Shown here: positions 1 through 9,248 of the stretch, piece by piece
Layout: each line of letters opens with the position of its first letter
Position numbering within the stretch: the first letter of the stretch is position 1
From: Candidatus Obscuribacterales bacterium
Lineage (GTDB): Bacteria; Cyanobacteriota; Vampirovibrionia; Obscuribacterales; Obscuribacteraceae
Direction: 5' to 3'
DNA length: 64,000 nucleotides
NCBI GenBank assembly: GCA_019637435.1
Contig: JAHBVO010000006.1
Coordinates: 248,001 to 312,000 of the forward strand
Program-made: the position numbers and the translations under genes
The notes under the pieces: generated by a model
What the model was told of the DNA's origin: nothing
Databases searched by the model: none
What the model saw: the letters and a program-made list of their open reading frames with translations, nothing else

Positions 1-20
1 GGATTTACACTTCCCCCAAT

Positions 21-713
21 TTGCAGTGGAAGCTTGTGATCGGAACCATTCACGTCACGCTGGTCGGTTTACTCATATACCTTTTCTATGGATTTTATCC
101 GCGTCTATGGTTCGCCGGCAAAACGCGACCAAAGTGGCATAAAGACTACCTCGCCGCCCAGGCGCGCATTGCGGAAGACCCGTCGGCCAATAACTACTTG
201 AGCCTCGCCTGGCTTTATTACCTCGTCAACCTTGATAAAGGCGCGCAAAAGACGCTGGATATTGTCAAAGAAAAGGACCCATCCCAGCTTGAGTACTACG
301 TTCTCAATGGCTGGCTACGACAAAACAAGGGCGATACGGAGGCGGCAGTCGAGAATTTCGAGGTAATAGTGAACTCGGCAGAGGCGAACTCCTACCAGAA
401 GTGCCGAGCTCTAATGGCGATCGGGCATTGCCTGCTTTATCAGGTAGAAAGCAAGCTCCCACGGGGCGCTAACCCTACATATGACCAGCTGAAGCCGGTA
501 ATTGCCTCCTACGAACAAGCACTTTCCGCAGAACCGGAAGTAGCTGATCCTATCTATTACAAGGCCACCCTACTTAATAAAGTAGGACTTCACAAAGAAG
601 CGGAATTTGAACTGAAAGATTTACAAGGTCGCAAATGGCTCGACCCTGCCCTCTCCGAGCTTTACCAACACGAATTACAGGTTGCCAGGAAGTCCGATAA
701 CCGGCAGCAATAA
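21..713 (+). CDS. TPR membrane-anchored protein, possibly 5'-truncated
   Basis: The protein has one N-terminal membrane segment (about residues 5-25, rich in Val, Leu, Ile and Tyr) followed by a helical, Ala/Glu/Leu-rich region with TPR character. Examples are the SLAWLYYL and YYKATLLNKVGLHKEAEFEL stretches. TPR arrays act as protein-interaction scaffolds, so this is probably an inner-membrane protein with its TPR domain in one soluble compartment. The listed start is a TTG at 21, but the frame stays open to base 3, so the true start may lie outside the window. A second TPR membrane protein follows in the same direction after about 95 bases. No specific function can be assigned. Confidence 0.75.
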   Translation: MQWKLVIGTIHVTLVGLLIYLFYGFYPRLWFAGKTRPKWHKDYLAAQARIAEDPSANNYLSLAWLYYLVNLDKGAQKTLDIVKEKDPSQLEYYVLNGWLRQNKGDTEAAVENFEVIVNSAEANSYQKCRALMAIGHCLLYQVESKLPRGANPTYDQLKPVIASYEQALSAEPEVADPIYYKATLLNKVGLHKEAEFELKDLQGRKWLDPALSELYQHELQVARKSDNRQQ

Positions 714-807
714 AATTCTCTCAGGCTTGTCATGTTATGTGCTGGCATAATGTCAAGCTCAACGGTAGCCCGTACTAATAGAAACCCTGGATTCCGCATA
801 CCTTTCT

Positions 808-2037
808 ATGTTTCCAGACCCGAACAACCTCTCATTATGGTGCATATCAGGAGTCTCGCTCCTGGTCGCGCTCGACACCACAGTCAGACTGTGGACCGAG
901 CGGCATCGCATGATGAAAGATGATTTGAACGACGAAGACCGTTCACTCATCTGGCGCATCGTCCTCTTTCTCGTCTACCCTATCCTCAGCTTGATAGAGC
1001 TTCGCAGTACTATCGTCGCAACAGATATGATGGGCGGACATGTAGGCGAATGGACGTACGGGCTCATGTGGTACGAAGCCGTCCCCACCGAGCTTCCGCA
1101 ACAACTGATTGTTCCTGCGGTTTTCTGCGGCGAAGTCGCACAGGGAATTCTTGCCCTGTTTCTGATTTCGGCCCTTTTCTTTCGCCCGCATCCTTTTCTG
1201 GCTACCCTAATCGGCTACTCAGTCAGTTTTATTTTCGGTCTAAACCTTGTTGTAGAACCGCTTCTGGCACTCACAGGCTTAGCCGGCAACAAGTGGCAAA
1301 TCGCCCTGACTCAGACAACCTGGGAACAGCAACTGCCACTAATAGTGGTGCATGCCGGTTTAGCCGTTATCTTCTTAATGGCTGTCAGAAACAGCCGAGT
1401 GCGAATGTGGTTCTCTGACCTCACGAGACCTGATGCGTCAGACCGCTTAAAAGCCGCCCTCACCGACCACTCTTCAAACCCGGCATGTGCGCGCCTGACT
1501 TGCCGCCTCGGCCTGATGTACGACCGCGCCGGTTTAAGACGCCAGGCAAAGCGCCAGCTGAATAGCTTGAAACGCAACTATAGAGAATCTATTTATACGG
1601 CGTTTCTCGACGCTCTCATGTCATACAAGCGTAGAAACTATGAATTAGCGCGCAAACAATTTCTACACGCCTCAAACTATGCAGAAATAGATGGCGAACT
1701 AAAAGCGAGTTTATTAGCGGCAAGTTCATGCGCAGCGTTCGCATCCGGTGACACGCTCGGTGCTCTGAACCTGTCGGAACGCGCCCTTGAATTCGATGAT
1801 GCCTCAATGGTGGCACGAATGGTCAAAGTCGATGCATTCCTGAAACTCGGCAGAAAAGAGCAAGCTGCCGAAGAAATCCTGGTGGCAATGCACTCCGGCA
1901 TGCCGCTGGATCTCGAAAACAAAGTCCCGCTGGACATGGACAAAGCTTTTGAATCGATAGTTCTCATTGAAGAAACTAAACGTGGTCGGCGTTTACTCGA
2001 AGCCATCGGAGGGGGCGAGCTGTCGACGCGAAGCTGA
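808..2037 (+). CDS. Multi-pass membrane protein with C-terminal TPR-like region
   Basis: This 409-aa protein has about five hydrophobic segments in its first half (near residues 8-24, 49-66, 97-120, 125-150 and 172-191). A soluble helical region follows from about 200 to 400, with TPR-like pairs such as LGLMYDRAGLRRQAKRQLN and ALNLSERALEFDDASMVARM. It is cotranscribed in direction with the TPR protein upstream, and the two could form one membrane assembly. The ATG at 808 is the first start that gives a complete N-terminal hydrophobic segment. I do not recognise a named family for the membrane part. Confidence 0.75.
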   Translation: MFPDPNNLSLWCISGVSLLVALDTTVRLWTERHRMMKDDLNDEDRSLIWRIVLFLVYPILSLIELRSTIVATDMMGGHVGEWTYGLMWYEAVPTELPQQLIVPAVFCGEVAQGILALFLISALFFRPHPFLATLIGYSVSFIFGLNLVVEPLLALTGLAGNKWQIALTQTTWEQQLPLIVVHAGLAVIFLMAVRNSRVRMWFSDLTRPDASDRLKAALTDHSSNPACARLTCRLGLMYDRAGLRRQAKRQLNSLKRNYRESIYTAFLDALMSYKRRNYELARKQFLHASNYAEIDGELKASLLAASSCAAFASGDTLGALNLSERALEFDDASMVARMVKVDAFLKLGRKEQAAEEILVAMHSGMPLDLENKVPLDMDKAFESIVLIEETKRGRRLLEAIGGGELSTRS

Positions 2038-2239
2038 AGACTCATCAATTAATAACGTCTTTTGCGGTAATTAGTAAAAACTAACCTGGAATCGCTGGTG
2101 AAAACCAGATATACGACTATCGATAGAAATCAACAGGAATCCCGAAGTTAGACGGTCAATACGTAGGAACCCCATTTCAGACCAATAAATTTGCCAATTT
2201 TGCGCATTTTGCCCATTCTTTGAAACGCACTTATAGACA

Positions 2240-2245
2240 TATAAT
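2240..2245 (+). promoter_or_regulatory. Putative -10 element upstream of the diguanylate cyclase
   Basis: A perfect TATAAT sits at 2240-2245, about 38 bases before the ATG at 2284. The best upstream hexamer is TTGAAA at 2220-2225, but its spacing is only 14 bases, so the -35 assignment is weak. The intergenic stretch 2038-2283 otherwise holds nothing I recognise. Confidence 0.35.
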
Positions 2246-2283
2246 GCTGGCAGCAAGCGCATAAACAGGTTCAAAGCAGCCAC

Positions 2284-5190
2284 ATGCTCAGCACGATAAC
2301 CTCCAACTTGAATATCAGAACGCGGTTGTTACTGCTGTGTCTTGGCGTCGCCCTGCCGCTCCTGGCGATCGGAAGCTTTTCGATCTGGAAGCAGTATGGT
2401 TCCTTAAAGGATGAAGCGCATCGAGCCACATCCTTTCAAGCCGCTATCGCCGCGCGCACGCTGACCCAATGGACCCATTCTCAAATTAGAACGCTCGACG
2501 CACTCGCAAATCTGCCCGCCTTGCGCAAGCTGGATCTGAATGCGTCTAAACCGATTTTCGCCACCGCCCTGCAGGCACAACCTGATTGGGAAGAACTCAT
2601 CCTTGTTAAGCCTGACGGAAATGCGATGCTTGCGCTCAGCGCTAAAAACATCGCGAAAAACGTCAATCATCCGGTTTGTAATGATCCTGACGCTTTGAGT
2701 CAGGTATTAAAGTCTAAGAAAGCTCTTGTATCTAACTACTGTCATTCGCCCTGGACTGGCAAGCCGGCATTGCTGGTGATGTCACCTATCATCGAAAAAT
2801 CCCAGGTGAAGGCGGTATTGGTTGCAACAATCGAACCACAAGCGGCCTTCAAAATATTCCACGGTTTGACCAAGAACGGCGTCGTCATCACAGTCGTAGA
2901 TGGCAACCGCAGAGTCGTGACCAGGACCTTGCAAAACAATTACTGGCAAGGAAAAGATTTCTCAGGCTCTGTGACCGTGAAAGCGGCTACCAAGGCTCGT
3001 TCCGGCAGTCTCGAAGCTGTCGGGATAGCGGACCCAATCGCACGTGCCTACGCATTCGATCATGCGGAGAACGATTGGCTTCTGATAGTCGGCGTTCCAA
3101 AATCAGAAATCTACGGAGCAGCTCACGATTGGCTTTATACGATGCTAACGATTGCATGTGTGGCAATCGGTATATCAGTTGTACTCGCATATCTCGTCAC
3201 ATCGCAGTTCACCAAAGTAATTCATTGCCTGGTTCGTGAAGCACTCTCGATCGGAAAAGGCGATTTCTCTAAGCGAGTGAAGATCGAGACTCGCGATGAG
3301 TTTGGTCTGCTCGCCAGAGCTTTCAACGAGATGGCAGAGATGCTGCTGTTCGACAAAGAACACAAAGCCATGGTTCAGAAAATTTCAGACTCCATCCGTG
3401 AGTCGCTGGACCTGGACGAAATCTTGAACACAACCGTCCGCGAACTCGGAAAACATCTGGAAGCAAGTCGCTGTTGCCTCGCGCTCTACGATAATCGAGG
3501 CACGAAGAACGTTCACGATGACGAACTCGTATTCAATTACGTCTGGTGGAACAAGAAGTTGAACGGCAGTCCGCTGCAAAATCACTCTATATTGATCACA
3601 GAGAACAGCGTTCTGAAAAACATCTTGCGTCAGGGAACAATCATGTCCCTCGACGTCCTCGATGAGTCGCAAGCCATGCCGCTTTTCGAAGACGGTCAGA
3701 CAGTAGCAGACGATTGGAAATCGGTGCGTTCATTGATCGCTTGCCCGATCAGCACCAAAGATGGCCCGCTCGGTCTTATTCTTGTTCATCAATGTGATGA
3801 CCTCAGAGTGTGGTCGGAGTCGGAACTCGGGCTCGTACAGGCTATAGCCGGACAGCTCACAATGGCTATGGAACACGCGCGTTTGTTTGACAGAACCAAA
3901 CGCATGGCCGAGCAAGAAGTGCTCATCAACCATATTGTGAAATCAGTGAGAAGCTCACTCGATCTCGACACCATTTTGAACACGGTCACGAGAGAACTGC
4001 TAGCAGCACTCGGCGTCGACCGCGTCCAGATTGCGCAACCACGGTCTGAAAACCCGCTCGTGATTACGCATGAATTCACAGTCGACGGACTCGAGTCTTG
4101 CGTTAGCGCCACGCTCTATCCGGACAATTTGGATTTCAATCCCAGAATGTCTTCGCGCATGCAAGGCACCAAGCGTAATACCGTTCTAGGAATCAATCTT
4201 GACGGTTTACTCGAGTCTGAAAGTGAAGATGATGAATCTGCACCTGTAAAACAGAATCAAACCATCGATCAATCAACAACAATTAGAGAAGCACCGATCG
4301 CCGTCATTAGTGATGTTGAACGCGACAGCCGTTGCATCCCGTTCCAATCATTCGTAGACAAGGTTGGAGCAAAATCTCTGATAGCCGCGCCTCTTCTGCA
4401 CGAGAGCAGATTGGTTGGACTCCTTATCGTTCATCAATGTGCAGGAGCACGCGAGTGGCGACCAATCGATGTTCAGTTGGTTACCGCGATAGCAGACCAG
4501 CTCGCAATCGCAATCACGCACGCTCATCTGTTCGCCCAGGTCCGCCACCAGGCAATCACGGACGGTCTGACAGGTCTGTTCAACCACGTGTACTTCAAGA
4601 ACCGTTTGAAGGAAGAACTCAAACTGGCAGACAGAAAAGGCACGTCTTGCTCGCTTGTGATGATCGACCTCGACAAACTGAAATACATCAACGACAACTT
4701 CGGTCATCCGATTGGAGATGCCGCCATAAGACAGGTTTCCTCCATTCTGAAAACCATCCTCAGAAGCGGCGACACAGCGGCTCGGTACGGCGGCGAGGAA
4801 TTCGCGGTCATCTTGCCGGAGACATCATTGCTCGAAGCAGCGCTTATTGCAGACCGACTCTGCACTCAGATTCGTAACGCCCATGTTCCTGGGCTCGGCC
4901 GCATCACGGCATCGCTTGGTGCGGCGACTTATCCCAAGCAAGCAATGTCAGCCGAAGAACTCGTCGACAAAGCGGACCGCGCGCTGTACAAATCGAAGCA
5001 CAGCGGTCGCGATCAGGCGAATATTTTTGAACCGGAAGAGGGCGAAACAGACTTGCCGAGCCTCGATCACACCGTCGATGGATTCGAGCCCGCCAACACG
5101 ATGGACATCGTCGTCGAATATATGAGTAGTTCGAGACAACCTTCTGCGCTTCCCAAGCTCGATTTGCCCGGGGAAGATTTGAAGAAATAA
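2284..5190 (+). CDS. Membrane sensor diguanylate cyclase (Cache-like, HAMP, two GAF, GGDEF)
   Basis: The 968-aa protein makes cyclic di-GMP from two GTP. A membrane segment (about 13-32) leads into an extracytoplasmic sensor of Cache type. A second membrane segment follows at about 283-303, then a HAMP linker (about 304-357), two GAF-type domains (about 365-530 and 545-750, the second carrying an acidic insert), and a GGDEF domain from about 755 to 915. The active-site motif is GGEEF at residues 836-840. An RSGD motif at 827-830, five residues before it, matches the RxxD inhibitory site, so product feedback is expected. A short acidic tail follows. The next gene starts one base after the stop, so they are probably cotranscribed. 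Confidence 0.92.
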   Translation: MLSTITSNLNIRTRLLLLCLGVALPLLAIGSFSIWKQYGSLKDEAHRATSFQAAIAARTLTQWTHSQIRTLDALANLPALRKLDLNASKPIFATALQAQPDWEELILVKPDGNAMLALSAKNIAKNVNHPVCNDPDALSQVLKSKKALVSNYCHSPWTGKPALLVMSPIIEKSQVKAVLVATIEPQAAFKIFHGLTKNGVVITVVDGNRRVVTRTLQNNYWQGKDFSGSVTVKAATKARSGSLEAVGIADPIARAYAFDHAENDWLLIVGVPKSEIYGAAHDWLYTMLTIACVAIGISVVLAYLVTSQFTKVIHCLVREALSIGKGDFSKRVKIETRDEFGLLARAFNEMAEMLLFDKEHKAMVQKISDSIRESLDLDEILNTTVRELGKHLEASRCCLALYDNRGTKNVHDDELVFNYVWWNKKLNGSPLQNHSILITENSVLKNILRQGTIMSLDVLDESQAMPLFEDGQTVADDWKSVRSLIACPISTKDGPLGLILVHQCDDLRVWSESELGLVQAIAGQLTMAMEHARLFDRTKRMAEQEVLINHIVKSVRSSLDLDTILNTVTRELLAALGVDRVQIAQPRSENPLVITHEFTVDGLESCVSATLYPDNLDFNPRMSSRMQGTKRNTVLGINLDGLLESESEDDESAPVKQNQTIDQSTTIREAPIAVISDVERDSRCIPFQSFVDKVGAKSLIAAPLLHESRLVGLLIVHQCAGAREWRPIDVQLVTAIADQLAIAITHAHLFAQVRHQAITDGLTGLFNHVYFKNRLKEELKLADRKGTSCSLVMIDLDKLKYINDNFGHPIGDAAIRQVSSILKTILRSGDTAARYGGEEFAVILPETSLLEAALIADRLCTQIRNAHVPGLGRITASLGAATYPKQAMSAEELVDKADRALYKSKHSGRDQANIFEPEEGETDLPSLDHTVDGFEPANTMDIVVEYMSSSRQPSALPKLDLPGEDLKK

Positions 5191-5191
5191 C

Positions 5192-5881
5192 GTGAACAGA
5201 CTGGTTCTTTTCGACATCGATGAGACAATGATCTCCTCCGACGGAGCCGGCAGGCGGGCCATTGGTCGGGCGCTTTGCGACATCTTCGGTATCGACACAA
5301 GCAAGATGACATTGCGCATGTCCGGAAAAACCGATCCGCAAATTTTGTCTGAGATTTTGAAATTAGCAGACAAAATGGAAGATGACTTCGAGCATTTAAA
5401 AGAAGAGATGTTCAGAGTCTACCTGACCCTCTTGCAAGAAGAAATCAATAACGCCGGTTATTACATCGTTCATCCTGGCGTGTATGAAATCCTGGATGCA
5501 CTGCATGCGCATGAAACAGGCTATCTCGGTTTGCTCACAGGAAACATCGAAGATGGTGCGCGGCTGAAGCTAAACCGATTTGACCTGAACAAGTATTTCC
5601 CACTGGGTGCCTACGGAAGTGATTCTGCCAATAGAAACGATCTGCCGCACATTGCGACGGAACGGGCACGCAAGCATTTCAATGTAGAGTTTAAACCGGA
5701 GCAGGTCGTGATCATAGGCGACAGTATCTACGATGTTCTCTGCGCCAAAGGCTACGGAGCCAGGAGCATCGCGGTGAACACTGGAGCCACGCCCAAAGCA
5801 GACCTCGTTGAGCAAAACCCTGACTTTCTGTTCGACAACCTTTCAGATACGAAAGCAGTCCTCGACGCTATCTTCGCCTGA
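5192..5881 (+). CDS. HAD-superfamily hydrolase, phosphoglycolate phosphatase-like
   Basis: The N-terminus carries the HAD nucleophile motif: FDIDET with Asp8 and Asp10. The C-terminal part has the metal-binding motif VIIGDSIYDVLCAKGYG, and an alpha-helical cap lies between them. Members remove phosphate from small molecules in the cytosol; the substrate cannot be read from sequence. The start is a GTG one base after the upstream diguanylate cyclase stop, which implies translational coupling. The 229-aa length is typical of the Gph/PGP-like subgroup. Confidence 0.85.
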   Translation: MNRLVLFDIDETMISSDGAGRRAIGRALCDIFGIDTSKMTLRMSGKTDPQILSEILKLADKMEDDFEHLKEEMFRVYLTLLQEEINNAGYYIVHPGVYEILDALHAHETGYLGLLTGNIEDGARLKLNRFDLNKYFPLGAYGSDSANRNDLPHIATERARKHFNVEFKPEQVVIIGDSIYDVLCAKGYGARSIAVNTGATPKADLVEQNPDFLFDNLSDTKAVLDAIFA

Positions 5882-5942
5882 TTTAAACCTGAGCTTTTGT
5901 GGATGATAGAGAAGGAAATCTTCCTTCTTCGAGATTAACCAC

Positions 5943-8534
5943 ATGAAGTATGACGAACTCGTCGAAGCGCTGCCCCTGTGGCTTGACGCGATGTACGGCA
6001 ATGCGCCAATTGACAAGGACGGGTGCGAAGAGTTCATTGAAGCGGTCTACGCGGCGAACAATTTGAACAAACCACTGGTCGTCTGGTGTAAGAGTTTCTT
6101 TCAACTCACGGCAATCGTGCTCGGCTGGACCGCAGATAATGACTTTCTCCCGGTTTACGAATGCGCGGAGAACGACGACCTGGATACTAAAAACATCTGG
6201 CGCCAGCTTGTCATCGACATAGAAGATCAAGGACTGAAAGAGAAATTTGCCGTACTAGCCGCGTCAAGATCCGGTTCCAGCAGCGCCACTTTCGAACCGG
6301 TTGATCTGCAAACTGTCATTGACTCTTATCTCAAAAGAAGTGACGAAGAACTGCGCGACGATTTTGATTTTGATTACACTGATGTGCGCCCTTATTTCGA
6401 CGAGCTTTTTCCGCGAGCGTCGAAGAAAGTCGGTCTGCATGGTCTTACACATGTTCAAGCTATACGACAAGTTAGAAAAGACCTTCTGGCGACTGAAGAA
6501 AAAAATTCGGGCATCGGACTCACGGCGAGATGGTCTAAACCTGCAGCGCCGGAAACGGAAGCCGGTGTTGGCGATTTCGGCTCGTTTCTGACTCTGGCGG
6601 ATTCGATAAAGAAGAAAATTCTTGATTTGAAGAGTGAAACCGATCCGACGATCTACATAGAGACCGAGATACTTCAATTAAGCGATTTAAACTTACACGG
6701 ACCTCAGCTTACGTTTCTGAACTTCATCAGAAGTTCATTAGCTGATCTGCAAAAATATGGCTCCATCAAAAATGCGGGCAACATTCCATTTGGTTGTCTG
6801 CTCTTTCCTCAAGTCGCTCTGATTTGCGAGCAGCCTGTCTCCTGGAGCGTTGACGACAAGGGCAGAGCATCTGATATCAATGACGGTGCCATCGCATTTG
6901 GTGACGGTTTCAAATACTTTCTGGTTAACGGCAGGGAAGTTCTTCCCAGTCTCATTCGCACGCCACTTCCGGTGACCCGCTCAGATTTCGAGAAAGAACC
7001 CGATCCATTCTTCAAACAGATTCTTTTCCAAAAGCTCGGTCTTGAGCGCTACTTGAAAGAAGGTGGCGTTCCGATAGTGAGCCAGAGCGCGAATGGTCGC
7101 CTCTATAGGGAAGAAGTAGCAGAGCAGGAACCGCTAGCTGTTTTAGAACTGCTCGAAGACGGCAGCAGCAGGTTTGTCGAAGTTTCGGCCGACTGCTCCA
7201 CAGTCGGAGATGCGCAAGCTTGGCTCAGGACGCACCAGACAAAAGCTCTAACCGATTCCAGCGATCAGATATTGAACTCCGTTATCGATAGATGGAAGTC
7301 TCGCGTACTGTCAACGGCGCCAGTGAACAGAGAGGAGCTAACGAGCGCCGTCAATGCCTTATACGAGTTCGCTGGTCTGCCGACGCCTCGCATCGTCATC
7401 TGCCAATCGCCCTGGCAACTAACAATGATGCCCGCAGTGATAACAAAGTTGCCCGGTCGAACTCTGAAAAACCTTATTGAAATCGAACCCAAATTTGAGA
7501 ATCGATGGACGTCCCTGTACAGCCAGATCGAAAACGAATTCGGAATGCCGCTCAGTAAAATGGATGAGAACTACTCAGACCACTCAATAGGCAATTTCGT
7601 CCCTGTAACACGAGGACTTCGTCCAACCTTCTTTCGTTTTGAATCCTTAGTGAAATCCGACTTGCCTTACGTACTGCCTGAGAACATATACCAGAGTCTT
7701 CTTCTTGAACAGCAGAGGTTCTTCGCATCTATTCTGCAAAATGTTCTGCACACCTATCAATTCGTAACGCTAGCCGATACCAGATTTGGTGACAAGGATT
7801 GTTTCGGAGACATGCTGAGTAATTTGTCGTTCCGCTGGATGGCCAAAGAGTTCTATTCGCAACGAATGGAACCTTCCAGAATTGACAATCAGCACGTCAG
7901 CAACTTCATCTCAACACCATTTGATGAACAGGTCGTTGCTTATGATTTATTGGGTAAAATTTCCAGCGACCTTACCCCAAGAGATTTTGCCAGCCTTGAC
8001 CGCTGGCTGCGGATTGTCGAGGCTGCACCTAACTATATGTTCTTTGAAAGAACATGTTTTGTTTGCGATCGTCCAACGCAACTTCGTCTCGATGACAATC
8101 TGCGACTCCACAACGAGGATGGACCGGCATTCGCATTCGCAGATGGCGCCGCAGGTTTCGCTTACCACGGAGTCGGCGTCCCAGCCAACGTCATAACCAA
8201 CAAAGATGACATCACGGTAGAGGCGATCAAAAACGAGCAAAATATAGAACACAGAACGGTGATGATGTCGCTGTATGGTGAAAGCAGATTTCTTCTCGAT
8301 TCCGGAGCGGATCTGATTGATGAGGATGAATGCGGTACTCTGTACAGATCGCATCTCTCAGATGATGAGCCCCTGGTGATGGTACGAGTCAAAGATCCAA
8401 CGCCTTCGAAGCAAGGCACTATGGGAACCTATTATCTACGTGTGCCACCACATATGGAGACCGCTAAGCAAGCGGTCGCATGGACATTTGGATTTGAGAG
8501 TCCTTGTGATTACGCCCCCGAGATTGAGACGTAG
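5943..8534 (+). CDS. Large DUF6745-type protein of unknown function
   Basis: The 863-aa cytosolic protein has no membrane segment or signal peptide. Its C-terminal third (about 700-863) has the hallmarks of DUF6745 as I know it: LHNEDGPAFAFADG followed by AYHGVGVPANVI near residue 722. Then come a stretch like NEQNIEHRTVMMSLYG, a Leu-Tyr-Arg acidic segment, an LRVPPHMETAKQAVAWTFG-type motif and a terminal Glu-Thr. A weaker related module occurs at about 303-335 (GAIAFGDGFKYFLVNGREV), so the protein may contain two copies. The biochemical function of the family is unknown to me. The ATG at 5943 follows the HAD gene by 61 bases. Confidence 0.8.
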   Translation: MKYDELVEALPLWLDAMYGNAPIDKDGCEEFIEAVYAANNLNKPLVVWCKSFFQLTAIVLGWTADNDFLPVYECAENDDLDTKNIWRQLVIDIEDQGLKEKFAVLAASRSGSSSATFEPVDLQTVIDSYLKRSDEELRDDFDFDYTDVRPYFDELFPRASKKVGLHGLTHVQAIRQVRKDLLATEEKNSGIGLTARWSKPAAPETEAGVGDFGSFLTLADSIKKKILDLKSETDPTIYIETEILQLSDLNLHGPQLTFLNFIRSSLADLQKYGSIKNAGNIPFGCLLFPQVALICEQPVSWSVDDKGRASDINDGAIAFGDGFKYFLVNGREVLPSLIRTPLPVTRSDFEKEPDPFFKQILFQKLGLERYLKEGGVPIVSQSANGRLYREEVAEQEPLAVLELLEDGSSRFVEVSADCSTVGDAQAWLRTHQTKALTDSSDQILNSVIDRWKSRVLSTAPVNREELTSAVNALYEFAGLPTPRIVICQSPWQLTMMPAVITKLPGRTLKNLIEIEPKFENRWTSLYSQIENEFGMPLSKMDENYSDHSIGNFVPVTRGLRPTFFRFESLVKSDLPYVLPENIYQSLLLEQQRFFASILQNVLHTYQFVTLADTRFGDKDCFGDMLSNLSFRWMAKEFYSQRMEPSRIDNQHVSNFISTPFDEQVVAYDLLGKISSDLTPRDFASLDRWLRIVEAAPNYMFFERTCFVCDRPTQLRLDDNLRLHNEDGPAFAFADGAAGFAYHGVGVPANVITNKDDITVEAIKNEQNIEHRTVMMSLYGESRFLLDSGADLIDEDECGTLYRSHLSDDEPLVMVRVKDPTPSKQGTMGTYYLRVPPHMETAKQAVAWTFGFESPCDYAPEIET

Positions 8535-8973
8535 AACGTTTCATGAAGGGCCTGGTACTGCGTAGGGTGTGAAACCGTTAGACGGCAAACCAAGCTTGAG
8601 ACGATCAAATATACGATCACAGGACGATCAAGAGTTTTCAAATCACTCAATAATTCGGATGCACATTCAAAATTTGGGAACGCCTGAAATTAAGCCACGT
8701 TTCCAAGTGACAGGTCACATCCCTTTCCCATCCCGAAAGTCAGAAGGGCTGGGCATTTAGCTGGGCTGACACAACGCTTCACTTGACAATAAAATGAGCG
8801 GATGTTCATGGAACATGTTGGGACCACCCGCGTCTTTGGGTTTGTGAGTGATGCATCCCGAACATGATCACTGACACGACGAAAGGTTAACGAAAAAGGC
8901 AAAGCTGAATCTCCCCCTCCAGCTGCGCCCCAAGGAAGGATTTCTTCCCGCGTCCGACACGCGAACGTGCCAC
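8535..8973. other. Non-coding stretch upstream of a strong terminator
   Basis: I see no convincing protein gene here; the short open frames have no ribosome site and unlikely composition. A TTGACA hexamer occurs near 8784, but no good -10 partner follows. Because a strong forward terminator lies directly downstream at 8974-9022, this stretch may hold an untranslated RNA or a long 3' tail of the upstream mRNA. It does not match the signatures of tmRNA, SRP RNA or RNase P RNA that I looked for. Confidence 0.4.
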
Positions 8974-9022
8974 CTAGAACGCCCTAAGCACTACTAATGG
9001 TGCCAGGGGCGTTCTAGTTTTT
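8974..9022 (+). terminator. Intrinsic terminator
   Basis: An 11-bp perfect stem pairs CTAGAACGCCC (8974-8984) with GGGCGTTCTAG (9007-9017) and is followed by five T residues. Inside the loop GCAC (8988-8991) can pair with GTGC (9000-9003). Orientation is forward, and the nearest forward coding region ends 440 bases upstream. Confidence 0.8.
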
Positions 9023-9103
9023 GGCGTGTTATATTGAACTCATCAGCATTTCCGTAACTCAAGGCGCCTCGTCGAAATATAGATGGAGAGAAAAGAAATC
9101 GCC

Positions 9104-9218
9104 ATGAACCGCATAAAGATCTTCGCTGTAACGCTCGCGGTATTCCGGAAAAACCGCTGAGCAGGCAGAAAACGAAGAGAAAGACAGAGCAAAAAAAACG
9201 GCTGCAAAGAAAAACTAG
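9104..9218 (+). pseudogene. Possible frameshifted small secreted peptide
   Basis: An ATG at 9104 with GGAGAG at 9084-9089 upstream begins MNRIKIFAVTLAVF, which looks like a signal peptide, but the frame stops at a TGA near 9158. In the +1 frame the sequence continues as AEQAENEEKDRAKKTAAKKN up to a TAG. This Lys/Glu/Ala-rich tail would suit a small secreted protein. A one-base indel, or an assembly error, would explain it. The two halves could also be unrelated. Confidence 0.3.
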
Positions 9219-9248
9219 ACGCTCAAAAATGTTTCAGTCAGAAATCTT

